Positions 43,310 through 52,622 of a stretch of DNA of 57,227 bases are shown piece after piece; within the stretch, counting starts at the first letter, position 1; every line of letters begins with the position of its first letter. This stretch comes from JBBDWK01 sp040902885 (lineage in GTDB: Bacteria; Acidobacteriota; Terriglobia; Bryobacterales; Bryobacteraceae). The stretch is taken from positions 1 to 57,227 of the forward strand of contig JBBDWK010000114.1 of NCBI GenBank assembly GCA_040902885.1, in the 5' to 3' direction. A program made the translations under genes and the position numbers. The notes beneath the pieces are model-generated. The model worked only from the letters and a program-made list of their open reading frames with translations. It had not been told where the DNA came from and made no database searches.

Positions 43310-43329
43310 CGTGGTCTATATCGTCCTAA

Positions 43330-43358
43330 AGTATAGTGCAACGCGTTAGAGTGTGCAA
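43330..43358 (-). promoter_or_regulatory. Promoter of PadR/ADOP unit A with TTGCAC repeat
   Basis: Minus strand: -35 TTGCAC (43353-43358), 17-bp spacer and -10 TATACT (43330-43335). The last six spacer bases (43336-43341) repeat TTGCAC, so two direct copies start 17 bp apart. The same layout is kept upstream of unit B, which supports a conserved promoter/operator. The message leader would be only about 14 nt. Confidence 0.7.
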
Positions 43359-43428
43359 CTGGGCGCTAGCGCCGTGCGGCTTCGGAAACAGACCTCACTC
43401 TGGACGATTCGACCAGAACCGGTTCACC

Positions 43429-43457
43429 TTGGGTAATAAGTAGATCGGAGGGATAAT
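43429..43457 (+). promoter_or_regulatory. Weak candidate promoter of the exported methyltransferase gene
   Basis: TTGGGT (43429-43434), 17-bp spacer and GATAAT (43452-43457). A start about 7 nt downstream would coincide with the GTG at 43464, giving a leaderless message, although a GGAGGG ribosome-binding site overlaps the -10. The two readings conflict, so support is low. Confidence 0.25.
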
Positions 43458-43463
43458 TCAAAT

Positions 43464-44159
43464 GTGAGGCGCATCGCATTCTGGTTGGCCGCTGCACTGG
43501 TTTTAGGTGCCCAGGATCAGCCCTACTACGCGCAGCGGACGCGAATGGTTAGCGAACAGATCGCAGTCCGGGGCATCAAAAACCCGGCCGTTCTAAAAGT
43601 GATGCGCGAAACACCCCGCGAACAATTCATTCCGCCCGCCGTGCGGGAATTAGCCTACGAAGATCGTCCAGTCCCGATCGGCTACGGCCAGACAATTTCC
43701 CAGCCCTATATCGTCGCCTTCATGACCGAGATGCTCGACATCAAAACAGATCAGCGTGTGCTCGAGATCGGGACAGGTTCCGGTTACCAGGCCGCGATTC
43801 TATCGCCCCTGGCGAAGGAGGTCTACACGATTGAAATTGTCACTGAACTTGCGAAGTCCGCGTCCTTAACGCTCAATCGGCTGGGCTATAAGAACGTGAG
43901 TGTTCGGGAAGGCGATGGCTACAAGGGCTGGCCCGAGAAAGCACCGTTCGAACGGATCATCCTGACTGCGGCTCCGACGGAACTGCCAAAGGCGCTTACA
44001 GACCAGCTCAAACCCGGCGGCAAACTGCTGGCGCCGATAGGCGGTCCCTCTTCCGTGCAAGAGCTAAGAGTGGTGGAGAAAACGGCGGACGGCAAGATCA
44101 TAAGCCGGCCGGTGTTGCCAGTGAGATTCGTGCCAATGGTGAAGCCCAAAAACCAGTGA
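43464..44159 (+). CDS. pcm: Exported protein-L-isoaspartate O-methyltransferase
   Basis: Repairs isoaspartyl residues in aged proteins by SAM-dependent methylation. 231 residues from GTG 43464, with GGAGGG at 43447-43452; ATG 43462 is out of frame and followed at once by a stop. Family motifs are present: VMRETPREQFIPPAVRELAY, GYGQTISQPYIVAFM, SAM motif I VLEIGTGSGYQAAILSPL, and ILTAAPTELPKALTDQLKPG. The first 20 residues (MRRIAFWLAAALVLGAQ) look like a signal peptide, unusual for an enzyme normally cytosolic and SAM-dependent. Without these residues the length (about 210) equals ordinary Pcm. It sits alone between ADOP genes. Confidence 0.92.
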   Translation: MRRIAFWLAAALVLGAQDQPYYAQRTRMVSEQIAVRGIKNPAVLKVMRETPREQFIPPAVRELAYEDRPVPIGYGQTISQPYIVAFMTEMLDIKTDQRVLEIGTGSGYQAAILSPLAKEVYTIEIVTELAKSASLTLNRLGYKNVSVREGDGYKGWPEKAPFERIILTAAPTELPKALTDQLKPGGKLLAPIGGPSSVQELRVVEKTADGKIISRPVLPVRFVPMVKPKNQ

Positions 44160-44343
44160 TCCTGTAGCGCTCGTTTGAGGACCGGGCCCGACCGAATTCG
44201 GGAACCTAAACGCAACGCCGTTAGCGAGGAGCGTTACGTCGGAGTGATCCAACGCGAACTTCACTGCTTTGCGAACGGAACTCGGGATCCTACGCTCCTG
44301 GTCAACGCTAAAACATGCCCGGCAACGCGCTGTAATGTCGGCG
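44160..44343. other. Convergent gap without recognised element
   Basis: Between pcm and the permease. Only a weak AACGC...GCGTT inverted repeat is seen, with no T-run. Nothing else is supported. Confidence 0.3.
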
Positions 44344-46767
44344 TTATTCGCACCGCAAGGCGACAGACGGATCGATCCGCGTAGCTCGCCGTGCGGGAAC
44401 ATAGGCCGCGAGAGCCGCGATGGCAATCAGCAACGCCGAGACGGCGAGGTAGGTGGATGGTTCGGTTGCGGTCACGCCGAACAACATTCGTTGCATGACG
44501 CTGTTGAGCGCGAGTGCGCTGCCAATCCCTATTGCTATCCCGACGGAAGCGAGCGCAACAGCCTCGCCGACCACTGTCCGCATCACATCGCGTCCGGCGG
44601 CGCCGAGGGCGATCCGGACGCCGATCTCACGAGTGCGGCGCGTCACGGAGAATGAAATTACTCCATAGATTCCAACGGCGGCAAGTACAAGCGCCGTGGT
44701 TCCAAACGCCGCCAGAAGAAGCGCTGACATGCGAGGAGTTCCCATTGCATCCGAGACGTATTGCGCCATGGGGGTAATTCGCGAAATGGGCTGGGTGGGA
44801 TCGGTTTCGAGTACAGCCTGGCGGAGTGCGGGAGCCAGGCGCTGCGGATCGGTGACCGTACGCACGGTAAGGATCATGTCGGCGATTGAGACCTGGCGAT
44901 ACAGCTCGTAGAACTCCAGCTCGGCATCTTTCGTGAGCGATGTGAACTTCACGTCGCCTACCACCCCGACGACCGTAAGCCAGGATTGTTCGGAACGGCC
45001 GTTTCCGAAGCGCTTTCCCACGGGGTCAGTGTCGGGCCAGAAGCGCCGGGCCATGGCTTCATTGATGATGGCAATGCGGGGCGAGGCAGCGTCCTGCGAC
45101 GTAAATTCGCGGCCGCGGACGAGGGGAATCCGCATCACGCGGAAATAATCGGGGTCGATGACGCGTCGCCAGAAGATCGGAGCGTCCTCGGGCCGCGGAG
45201 CCGGCTGCCCTTCGATTATGAAATCGCGGCCCGTGTTCGATCCACCGAGGGGAATCAGGCTGACCATGCTTGCGGCCTGAACGCCAGGCATGACCCTAAC
45301 CCTGTCCAGCAGGCGCTGGTAGAAAGCAAAGCGCTGCCCGGGGTTCGCGTATTTCGTTGTGGGCAGCGTGATCGACGCTGTGAGGACGCCTTCGGCATCA
45401 AAGCCTGGGTTGGTCGCCTGCAGGCGTAGTAAGGTACGCATCGTCAGAGTCGCGCCGATCGTGAGGAGCATGGCAATTGCTACCTCGATGACAACCAGCA
45501 CGCCGCGGAACCGATTGCGGGGGCGGCTCTCGCCGGCGGTGATGCTCCCTTCCTTCAGCGTCTCAGAGAGCCGCGCCCGGAAGGCCGCCAATGCCGGCGC
45601 CAGGCCAAAGAGAATTCCGGTGAGTAGGGAAGCGAGAATCGCAAACGCGAAAACGCGGCCGTCGAGCGACACTTCTTTGAGGAACGGGATTCGCTCAGGG
45701 CCATAAAGTGCGACGAGTCGAGTGCCGGCGGCGGCCAGGGCGAGACCTGCGACGCCGCCACAAAGACCGAGGATGACACTCTCGGTGAGTAACTGACGGA
45801 GGATTCGCCAGCGCCCTGCGCCCAATGCGGTCCGGAGCGCGATCTCGCGCTGGCGTACGCTCGCACGCACCAGTAGCAAGTTGGCGACGTTGGCGCAGGC
45901 AATCAGAAGCACCAGGCCGACTGCACCGAACAATACGAGCAAGCTGAGACGTACGTCGCGGACTGTGAAATCGCGCACACGCCAAACCTGCGCACCCCAG
46001 CCTTTCATGTCAGCATATGCGGCTTCCAGCCGGCGTGAGACGGCGTCAATCTCAGCCTGAGCACGCTCGATAGGAACGCCAGGCCTGAGTCGCGCATAAA
46101 CTCCCACGGACGGCGATGGAGCCCCGCGCGTCCCGCGGGCTGTGCTGTGCGCAATCGGAACGTAGATGTCGGCCGTCCGATTAGGAAACGTGGACTCCAC
46201 CGCACCAAACGCAAAACCACGCGGCAAAACGCCGGTCACCGCGACGCTCTCGCCATCGAGGTTTATGCTGCGGCCGATGACGCTGGTGTCGCGGCCGAAC
46301 CGCCGCTCCCACAGAGCATAGGAAAGAATCGCGACTCTCGGCGCTCCCGGCTGGTCCTCTTCGGCCAGGAAATTCCGACCCACGACGGGAGAGATGCCGA
46401 GCATGGTAAAGAAAGCGGCATTCACACGGAGAACGTCGAGGCGCTCCGGCTCATTGCCCACCAGCAGAGTCGCCGAAGCGGGTGCGTACGCGGACATGGA
46501 TTCAAATGAAGGGCTACCGGCTTTCCACTCCGCATAAGTACTGTATGCCGTGAAGGAAAAGGGGAGATTGCGGCTTGGGATGCTCGTCCAGATCCAGACC
46601 AGTCGGTCGGGATCCGCAACGGGTAAAGGCTTCAGCAGGACAGCGTAGACCACACTGAAAATCAGCGTACTACCGCCGATACCGAGTGCCAGCGCGATGG
46701 TCGACAACGCGGTCACGCTTGGGTTACGGGCGAGGATGCGCAGACCGAATCGAATATCTTGGAGCAT
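44344..46767 (-). CDS. Duplicated MacB/FtsX-type ABC permease without PadR partner
   Basis: 807 residues with two MacB-PCD/FtsX units, like ADOP, but starting directly at MLQDIRFGLRILARNPSVTA, so it lacks the roughly 70-residue cytoplasmic prefix of the neighbouring ADOPs. It has LALGIGGSTLIFSVVYAVLL, LIACANVANLLLVRASVRQR, a second unit with MLLTIGATLTMRTLLRLQ, and the end ARRATRIDPSVALRCE. No ATPase motif and no regulator gene next to it; the start is 60 nt from the end of copy B. It is convergent with pcm across a 184-bp gap in which I see no clear terminator. Confidence 0.9.
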   Translation of the reverse strand: MLQDIRFGLRILARNPSVTALSTIALALGIGGSTLIFSVVYAVLLKPLPVADPDRLVWIWTSIPSRNLPFSFTAYSTYAEWKAGSPSFESMSAYAPASATLLVGNEPERLDVLRVNAAFFTMLGISPVVGRNFLAEEDQPGAPRVAILSYALWERRFGRDTSVIGRSINLDGESVAVTGVLPRGFAFGAVESTFPNRTADIYVPIAHSTARGTRGAPSPSVGVYARLRPGVPIERAQAEIDAVSRRLEAAYADMKGWGAQVWRVRDFTVRDVRLSLLVLFGAVGLVLLIACANVANLLLVRASVRQREIALRTALGAGRWRILRQLLTESVILGLCGGVAGLALAAAGTRLVALYGPERIPFLKEVSLDGRVFAFAILASLLTGILFGLAPALAAFRARLSETLKEGSITAGESRPRNRFRGVLVVIEVAIAMLLTIGATLTMRTLLRLQATNPGFDAEGVLTASITLPTTKYANPGQRFAFYQRLLDRVRVMPGVQAASMVSLIPLGGSNTGRDFIIEGQPAPRPEDAPIFWRRVIDPDYFRVMRIPLVRGREFTSQDAASPRIAIINEAMARRFWPDTDPVGKRFGNGRSEQSWLTVVGVVGDVKFTSLTKDAELEFYELYRQVSIADMILTVRTVTDPQRLAPALRQAVLETDPTQPISRITPMAQYVSDAMGTPRMSALLLAAFGTTALVLAAVGIYGVISFSVTRRTREIGVRIALGAAGRDVMRTVVGEAVALASVGIAIGIGSALALNSVMQRMLFGVTATEPSTYLAVSALLIAIAALAAYVPARRATRIDPSVALRCE

Positions 46768-46826
46768 GTAATCGAGTTTAGTTCACAAGGGATCCATCCG
46801 CCTCAGCTACGCTCAGATAACACGTC

Positions 46827-49529
46827 TCACTCGCACCGGAGCGCAACCAATGGATCGACTCGCGATGCCCGGTACGCTGGAACCCACGCCGCTACAAGCG
46901 CTACTCCCGCAAGCACCGCGATCGCCACTCCAAGCGCCACCGGATCGGTTGGCGCCAGGCCATACAGCCTGCTCGCGATCAACCGCATTCCGGCTGCCGA
47001 CAATGCGATGCCCGCGATCAGCCCCACAACCAGCAGCAGTCCGGTTTCGCGCAGAATCATGGCCATTACAGCCCTATGCTGCGCGCCCAGCGCCTTCCGG
47101 ATGCCGATCTCGTTCGTGCGCCGCGCCACACCGTAGGAAAGCACTCCGTACAGGCCGATCGCCGCCAGCAGCAGCGCCACCACCCCGAAGGCGATCGAAA
47201 GGCGCGCCAGGAGCCGGTCCTGCACCATGCGCTCATCGACGAGCTCGCCAAGCGGCCGTGCGACCGTGATGGGCAGGTTCGGGTCCCACGACAGGATCGC
47301 GCGCCGCACGCCCGCGATCACGCTGGACGGCTCGGCAACGGTGCGAATCGCGAAGCTGGCCGAATCCAGCGCAAAGATGGGCTGCGTCACAGGCACATAG
47401 AAACGGTGCTCGACATCGCCGCGCAGGTTGTTTCCCCGTGAATCCCGCGCCACTCCGACAATCTCGAAAGTGTTGCGTTGATTGGCGTAGATCTGGGTGA
47501 CATGCATCCCGAGTGGGTTGCGCCCCGCGAAGAACCGCTTTGCGAACGCCTCGTTGATGACACAAACTTTGTTACTCGATGGCTGGTCCCGCTCGGTGAT
47601 CTCGCGGCCCACGAGCAGCGGGATGCCGAGTGTAGAGAAGTAATTGGGTCCGACGTGATTGTAGCGCGAGCCCCGGTCGTTATTGCCCTGCGGTGTATAT
47701 CCTTCGACGGCGATCTGATCGCCGCTGTCTGAGCCGGAGAAAAGGCCATTGTTTGAATAGGTCGCTGTGCGCACTCCGGGCGCCGCGTGCACCCGTTCCA
47801 GCAGTTGTTGAAAGAACGCCAGCCGGCGGGGCTCCTGGTATCCGGCCGTTTCGGCGTCAACCTCCACGATGAGCAGCCGCTCTTTGGCATAGCCGAGGTC
47901 CACCTGCCGGAGGTTGTGGAGCGTCCGCAGGAGCAGTCCGGCTCCGACGAGCAATGGCAAAGACAACGCCACTTGACCGACGACTACGACTTTGCCGGCG
48001 CGCAGCCACGCGGTTGATGCCGTGAGCCCGCGAGCGTGCTCCTTCAATCCGGACGCGGCGTTCACGCTCATCGTCCGCAGCACCGGGAGAAGCCCGAGAA
48101 TCAATCCCGCTGCGAGAGTCAACCCGAAGACGAAACCGAGGACGCGGGTGTCCGGCGCGACCGGCAGATGAATCGAGTCCGAAACCAGGCGAAGCAATCC
48201 AATACGCAGCATCCAGGCCGCGGCCAATCCAGCGATGCCTCCCAGAAACGCGACGACCATACTTTCGGTGAGCAACTGCCGGATGAGCCGCCCGCGGCCC
48301 GCTCCCAGCGCCAGGCGCACCGAGATCTCGCGCGTCCTGGCGGTGGCGCGCGCCAGCAGCAGGTTGCCGAGGTTCGCGCAGGCAATCAGCAGAACGAGTC
48401 CGGCAGCGGCCAATAGCATTGTCAGGGGTTCAGCGAACTGCCCGCGAATCTGCGACGCGCCGGTGGCGGCCGGCCGAAGTTTCAGCCGCTGATTCAGGAA
48501 CTCTTTTTGGGCTTCGGGCGTCAGGGCTGAGCCATAGTAGGCAGCCAGTCCCTGTTGAAAGGTCACGTTGGCGGTGGCCTGCGCTGTCTCGATGCTAATG
48601 CCGGGCTTCAGCCGGCCGAAGACATGCAGCCACATCACTTTTTCGAGATGGCCGGGCTTGTCGTGCAGCCAGTCGCGGCCGGGCAGCACTGCGGGCTGCA
48701 TCGTCAGCGGAAGCCAGACATCGGGTCGCTGCCCGACGGTTTCGCCGAAGAAGGACGCTGGCGCGACACCAATGATCGTGAACACTCCGCGGCGGATCGC
48801 CATTTTGGTCCCGAGGATATCGGCGCGGCGGCCGAAGCGGCGCTGCCAGTAGTCATAGCCGATCACGGCGTGGGGCGCCGCGGGGTCGTCATCGGCGCTG
48901 AAGGCTCGCCCCAGCAGCGCCGGCACTCCCAGCGTGCTGAAGTACTCCGCCGAGACCATGCGCGTGCGAAGTTCTTCCGGCTCGCCGCCATCCACACGGG
49001 CCTGCACGCGTTCGAGTTGGCTCTGACAAGCCATCAAACCGGAAAACACGGTCGGCTGATCGCGCAGCTGCTGGAACTCGGGATAGGTCAGCAACGACCG
49101 ATCGTTACCCTGCGATCCCACAGAAACGCCGCTCGCGGCGGGGTTGGTCAGGATGACAAGGGCCTGCGGATCGCGGACCGGCAGAGCGCTCATCAGCACG
49201 CCATTAAGCAAGCTGAAGATCGCCGTATTGGCCCCGATTCCCAAGGCCAGAGAAAGGATAGCCACCGCCGCAAAGCCCGGCTGTGCAGCCAGGGTGCGGA
49301 TTGCGTAACGCAAGTCTTGACTGATCACGTGATAATGCTCCCGCGGTGCAGTGAGAAAGAGATCGAAGACGGTGTGAAGCCAGATGGAAGCCTCGGCCCG
49401 CCATCCGCCCTGCTGCCGTGCTTCCCGCATCTGCTCAACGAACGCGCCGACCATTTCCGTGCCGTACTCCCGCCGGAACGGCGCCGGGTAGCACCACAGC
49501 AGCGTCCGGTAAATGCCGATCGGCAGCAT
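46827..49529 (-). CDS. ADOP-type ABC permease, copy B
   Basis: 900 residues, paralogue of copy A (40280) with the same prefix (MLPIGIYRTLLWCYPAPFRR) and domain order. Differences concentrate in the periplasmic parts; copy B has a few extra residues near ALTPEAQKEFLNQRLKLRP and GMHVTQIYANQRNTFEIVG, absent in A. The end is YRASRVDPLVALRCE. It begins 3 nt after PadR copy B. Duplication with divergence in the exterior domain suggests the two copies may act on different substrates or partners, which is inference. Confidence 0.9.
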   Translation of the reverse strand: MLPIGIYRTLLWCYPAPFRREYGTEMVGAFVEQMREARQQGGWRAEASIWLHTVFDLFLTAPREHYHVISQDLRYAIRTLAAQPGFAAVAILSLALGIGANTAIFSLLNGVLMSALPVRDPQALVILTNPAASGVSVGSQGNDRSLLTYPEFQQLRDQPTVFSGLMACQSQLERVQARVDGGEPEELRTRMVSAEYFSTLGVPALLGRAFSADDDPAAPHAVIGYDYWQRRFGRRADILGTKMAIRRGVFTIIGVAPASFFGETVGQRPDVWLPLTMQPAVLPGRDWLHDKPGHLEKVMWLHVFGRLKPGISIETAQATANVTFQQGLAAYYGSALTPEAQKEFLNQRLKLRPAATGASQIRGQFAEPLTMLLAAAGLVLLIACANLGNLLLARATARTREISVRLALGAGRGRLIRQLLTESMVVAFLGGIAGLAAAWMLRIGLLRLVSDSIHLPVAPDTRVLGFVFGLTLAAGLILGLLPVLRTMSVNAASGLKEHARGLTASTAWLRAGKVVVVGQVALSLPLLVGAGLLLRTLHNLRQVDLGYAKERLLIVEVDAETAGYQEPRRLAFFQQLLERVHAAPGVRTATYSNNGLFSGSDSGDQIAVEGYTPQGNNDRGSRYNHVGPNYFSTLGIPLLVGREITERDQPSSNKVCVINEAFAKRFFAGRNPLGMHVTQIYANQRNTFEIVGVARDSRGNNLRGDVEHRFYVPVTQPIFALDSASFAIRTVAEPSSVIAGVRRAILSWDPNLPITVARPLGELVDERMVQDRLLARLSIAFGVVALLLAAIGLYGVLSYGVARRTNEIGIRKALGAQHRAVMAMILRETGLLLVVGLIAGIALSAAGMRLIASRLYGLAPTDPVALGVAIAVLAGVALVAAWVPAYRASRVDPLVALRCE

Positions 49530-49532
49530 GGT

Positions 49533-49895
49533 CTACAGTTTCTTCGGAATGAGGCCGGTTTCCCGCGCCTGGCTCAGCATGTCGCTCAGGCGCCTGGCCT
49601 CGGCCATCGCCACGCGCCGGCCCCACCGCGTCAGGCGGTAATAGCGGCGGCGCTCATCCTGGCTTTCAGGGTCCGGGCTCTCACTCAGTTCTTCCACCAG
49701 GCCTTGCTCCAACATGCGGTGGATGGAACTGTAAAGCGTGCCGGCGCTCAGACGGACCTTGCCGTCGGTTCGTGCCTTGACATCCTGCATGATGGAGTAG
49801 CCGTGGCGGTCGCGGTCTGCCAGCGCCACCAAAATGTGAAACACCGCCGTTGGCAACGGCAGGAAGGCATCGGGATCGGACATATCTCGGGACAT
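49533..49895 (-). CDS. PadR-family regulator, copy B
   Basis: 120 residues from ATG 49895, the start equivalent to copy A; an in-frame ATG at 49901 would add Met-Ala. Identical to copy A except R to S in VEEL(R/S)ES, R to Q in PES(R/Q)DER, and TE to SD in RL(TE/SD)ML. Recognition helix and wing are the same, so both proteins should bind the same DNA. It is the first gene of a unit with the copy B permease. Confidence 0.92.
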   Translation of the reverse strand: MSRDMSDPDAFLPLPTAVFHILVALADRDRHGYSIMQDVKARTDGKVRLSAGTLYSSIHRMLEQGLVEELSESPDPESQDERRRYYRLTRWGRRVAMAEARRLSDMLSQARETGLIPKKL

Positions 49896-49915
49896 CGCCA
49901 TCTATATCGCCTGAA

Positions 49916-49944
49916 AGTATAGTGCAAGGCGGTAGAGTGTGCAA
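49916..49944 (-). promoter_or_regulatory. Promoter of PadR/ADOP unit B with TTGCAC repeat
   Basis: Minus strand: -35 TTGCAC (49939-49944), 17-bp spacer and -10 TATACT (49916-49921), with a second TTGCAC next to the -10, as in unit A. The spacer differs at a few positions (ACGCGTTA versus AGGCGGTA on the + strand) while the hexamers are kept. Confidence 0.7.
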
Positions 49945-50012
49945 CCGGGAGCGCCAGATCCTGACAACCTACAGCCGGGCCGAGCCGTTGTTATTCTGAA
50001 TGATTGCTCCGA

Positions 50013-52622
50013 ATGGACGACACGTACGTCGAGGCGCTCGCCGCCGGCGCGACGCTGGTGGCCGGAAACAAACGGCTGGCGCGCAGGCTTATGCGCGCGT
50101 TCGACATCGCGCGCCAGGCTGCGGGACACCAGGTCTGGCGGTCGGCGGACATCCTCCCATGGAATGCTTGGCTGACGCGCTGCCATGAGCAGTCCGCTTC
50201 CGAGCGCGCGCTGCTGAATCCTCATCAGGAGGTTGCTCTTTGGGAGCGCGTGGTTCGTGAATGGGCCGCCGGCGGCGATGGCGAGCGTGAGTTGCTGCAG
50301 CCGAAGGTCGTGGCGGCCAGTGCCAGCGAAGCCTGGGAACTGGCACGCGCCTGGCATGTTCCTCTTACCGCCGGCGCATTCCAGATAAGCGACGAAGCGC
50401 AAACCTTCTTCGGGTGGGCGCAGCGCTTTCAAGTTCTGCTTACCGAGGGGAAGTGGCAGGATACGGCCGGTGTTGCCGACGTACTTTCCGCCAACGCGCC
50501 GCCGTCTCGCCGGATTCTGCTCGCGGGCTTTGACGAGCTGACGCCGCAGCAGACCGCGCTCTGCGAGGCTTTACAGCAAGCCGGATGCAGCGTGGAGCGC
50601 ATCGCGGCGGCTGCGGAGCACAAGTCCTCGCAAGCGGTGCGTGTCGGGTTGCGGGATGCCGAAGCGGAGGTAGACGCCGCCGCGCGTTGGGCCCGCCGTA
50701 TCCTCGAAACGCAAGGTGACGCGGGAGAGATCGGCGTGGTCGCGCCCGATCTGGAAGCGCGCCGCGATATGGTGGAGCGCATCTTCGCCGATGTGCTCGA
50801 GCCTCCGGCCGTTCTGCCCGGAGCGCCTCCCGCGGCAGCCTTCCATATTTCGGTTGGCCGGCCGCTTTCCAAAGCGCCTCTGGTTCACGCCGCCATGCTG
50901 GCTCTTCAATGCGGCCGGAAACCCGCGGCGCTTCTGCTCGAAGTTGGAATGCTGCTGCGTTCCCCGTTTCTAGCGGGGGCGCGGCAGGAAGCAGGAGCAC
51001 GTGGGATGCTGGATGCGCGGCTGCGCGAATACCGCTGCACGGAGGTACCTCTCGCCGTGGTGTCCGCGCGCGCGCCATTGATGCTCCAGAGCCAGCTTGC
51101 GCGCTTTGCAAGGCTGCGCGAACGTCTTCCCGCCTCTGCCCCGCCGGGCTTCTGGTCGGAGAAGTTTGCCGAGCTGCTCAAAGCCATTGGCTGGCCGGGC
51201 GACCGGCCGCTCGACAGCAGCGAGTATCAGGTTCTTGATGCCTGGAAGGATCTGCTGGCCGAGTTCGCGTCGCTGGATGCCGTCCTGCCGGCCATGGGAT
51301 ACGAAGAAGCGCTCGCGCGTCTCGGCGGCATCGCGGACGACAAGATGTTTCAGCCCGAGGAACGGGACGCGCCGGTCCAGATTCTAGGCGTGCTGGAGGC
51401 CGCGGGCATGCGCTTCGACCACTTGTGGGCGATGGGCCTGCATGACGAAGCCTGGCCGCGGCCGGCCAAGCCCCACCCGTTGCTTCCCGTTGCGCTGCAG
51501 CGCCGTCTCGGGCTGCCGCACTCTTCGGCGGACCGCGAGCTTTTCTTCACCCGACAGCTCACGGCGCGGCTGGTGACTAGCGCTCCCGACGTCGTGCTGA
51601 GTTATCCAATGGGCGCGGACGATGCGGTATTGCGACCCAGCGCTTTGATCCTGCACACTCCGCCGGCGGCCGAGTTGAATCTTTCCGGAGTGCCGGCATA
51701 CGCGAAGGTGTTGTACGGATCGGCGGAGATGGAGCGGCTTGCCGATGAGCAGGCCCCGCCGCTGCGAACTCACGAAGCAGCACGCGGCGGAGCTGCCTTG
51801 TTCGGCGATCAGGCGGCGTGCCCGTTTCGTGCGTTTGCCAGGCGGCGGCTGGGCGCGGAAGGCCTGGAGTCTCCGACGCCGGGACTGGAGGCGCGCGAAC
51901 GAGGCACGCTGCTGCACAAGGCCATGGAGCGTTTGTGGGCCGAACTCGAATCGCAAGCGAATCTGCTGGCCACCCCTGCGGAGCGGTTGGCCGAGTTGGT
52001 GCAACGCGCCGTCGCACACTCCCTTGGGGAACTCGCCGGACGTCTGTCCGGTCCGCGCTTCGCCGCGCTCGAGCAGTGGCGTTTGGAGCGGTTGATCCAT
52101 GCGTGGCTGGAAGTCGAAAAGACCCGGCCCCCTTTCAACGTTTTGCAACAGGAGCGCGATCGCCAAGTGGAGCTGGCCGGCCTGCCTCTCACCCTGCGCA
52201 TCGATCGTCTGGACCGTCTGGCGGACGGGAAATGCGCCGTCATTGACTATAAGACCGGGGCCAAGAACATTGACGCCTGGTTTGGCGAGCGCCCGGACGA
52301 GCCGCAGCTTCCGTTGTATGCCTGTTGCAGCGAAGAGCCGGTGTCCGTGCTGCTGTTCGCGCAAATCAAGTGGGGCGAAGCGCGGTACAAAGGCCTTGCG
52401 GCGGACGAAGGTGCTGTTCCCGGCGTCGCCACCTTGAATGCTCGAAACCTGGAAGACGCTGCTGAAGACTGGCCGGGGCAGATTGCACGCTGGCGCGCGG
52501 TGCTCGATCGGCTCGCGAAGGATTTTCGGGCGGGAAATGCAGCCGTAGACCCCAAGTATGGCGGCGAAACCTGCCGGCACTGCGATTTGCAGCCGCTGTG
52601 CCGCATACACGAGCGCTCATGA
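50013..52622 (+). CDS. AddB-like PD-(D/E)XK exonuclease of a helicase-nuclease complex
   Basis: 869 residues from ATG 50013 (an in-frame TTG 9 nt earlier is possible). The first two thirds resemble an inactivated UvrD-like fold used for scaffolding in AddB-type proteins (RRILLAGFDELTPQQTAL, APVQILGVLEAAGMRFDHLW, MGLHDEAWP). The C-terminal nuclease (about 600-869) has ERGTLLHKAMERLW, DRLDRLADGKCAVIDYKTG with D745 and K747, and the Cys set C603, C854, C857, C863 (C...CxxCxxxxxC), which matches the iron-sulfur cluster of AddB nucleases. It acts with the helicase encoded next, whose start overlaps this stop (ATGA), to resect DNA ends in recombination repair. No Chi-recognition assignment is possible. 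Confidence 0.85.
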   Translation: MDDTYVEALAAGATLVAGNKRLARRLMRAFDIARQAAGHQVWRSADILPWNAWLTRCHEQSASERALLNPHQEVALWERVVREWAAGGDGERELLQPKVVAASASEAWELARAWHVPLTAGAFQISDEAQTFFGWAQRFQVLLTEGKWQDTAGVADVLSANAPPSRRILLAGFDELTPQQTALCEALQQAGCSVERIAAAAEHKSSQAVRVGLRDAEAEVDAAARWARRILETQGDAGEIGVVAPDLEARRDMVERIFADVLEPPAVLPGAPPAAAFHISVGRPLSKAPLVHAAMLALQCGRKPAALLLEVGMLLRSPFLAGARQEAGARGMLDARLREYRCTEVPLAVVSARAPLMLQSQLARFARLRERLPASAPPGFWSEKFAELLKAIGWPGDRPLDSSEYQVLDAWKDLLAEFASLDAVLPAMGYEEALARLGGIADDKMFQPEERDAPVQILGVLEAAGMRFDHLWAMGLHDEAWPRPAKPHPLLPVALQRRLGLPHSSADRELFFTRQLTARLVTSAPDVVLSYPMGADDAVLRPSALILHTPPAAELNLSGVPAYAKVLYGSAEMERLADEQAPPLRTHEAARGGAALFGDQAACPFRAFARRRLGAEGLESPTPGLEARERGTLLHKAMERLWAELESQANLLATPAERLAELVQRAVAHSLGELAGRLSGPRFAALEQWRLERLIHAWLEVEKTRPPFNVLQQERDRQVELAGLPLTLRIDRLDRLADGKCAVIDYKTGAKNIDAWFGERPDEPQLPLYACCSEEPVSVLLFAQIKWGEARYKGLAADEGAVPGVATLNARNLEDAAEDWPGQIARWRAVLDRLAKDFRAGNAAVDPKYGGETCRHCDLQPLCRIHERS

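Noticed and set aside
48555..49922. 455-codon + strand frame opposite ADOP/PadR copy B
   Set aside because: It mirrors the same antisense openness seen at copy A (42731-43336) and carries no family motif. It is a by-product of duplicated coding sequence.
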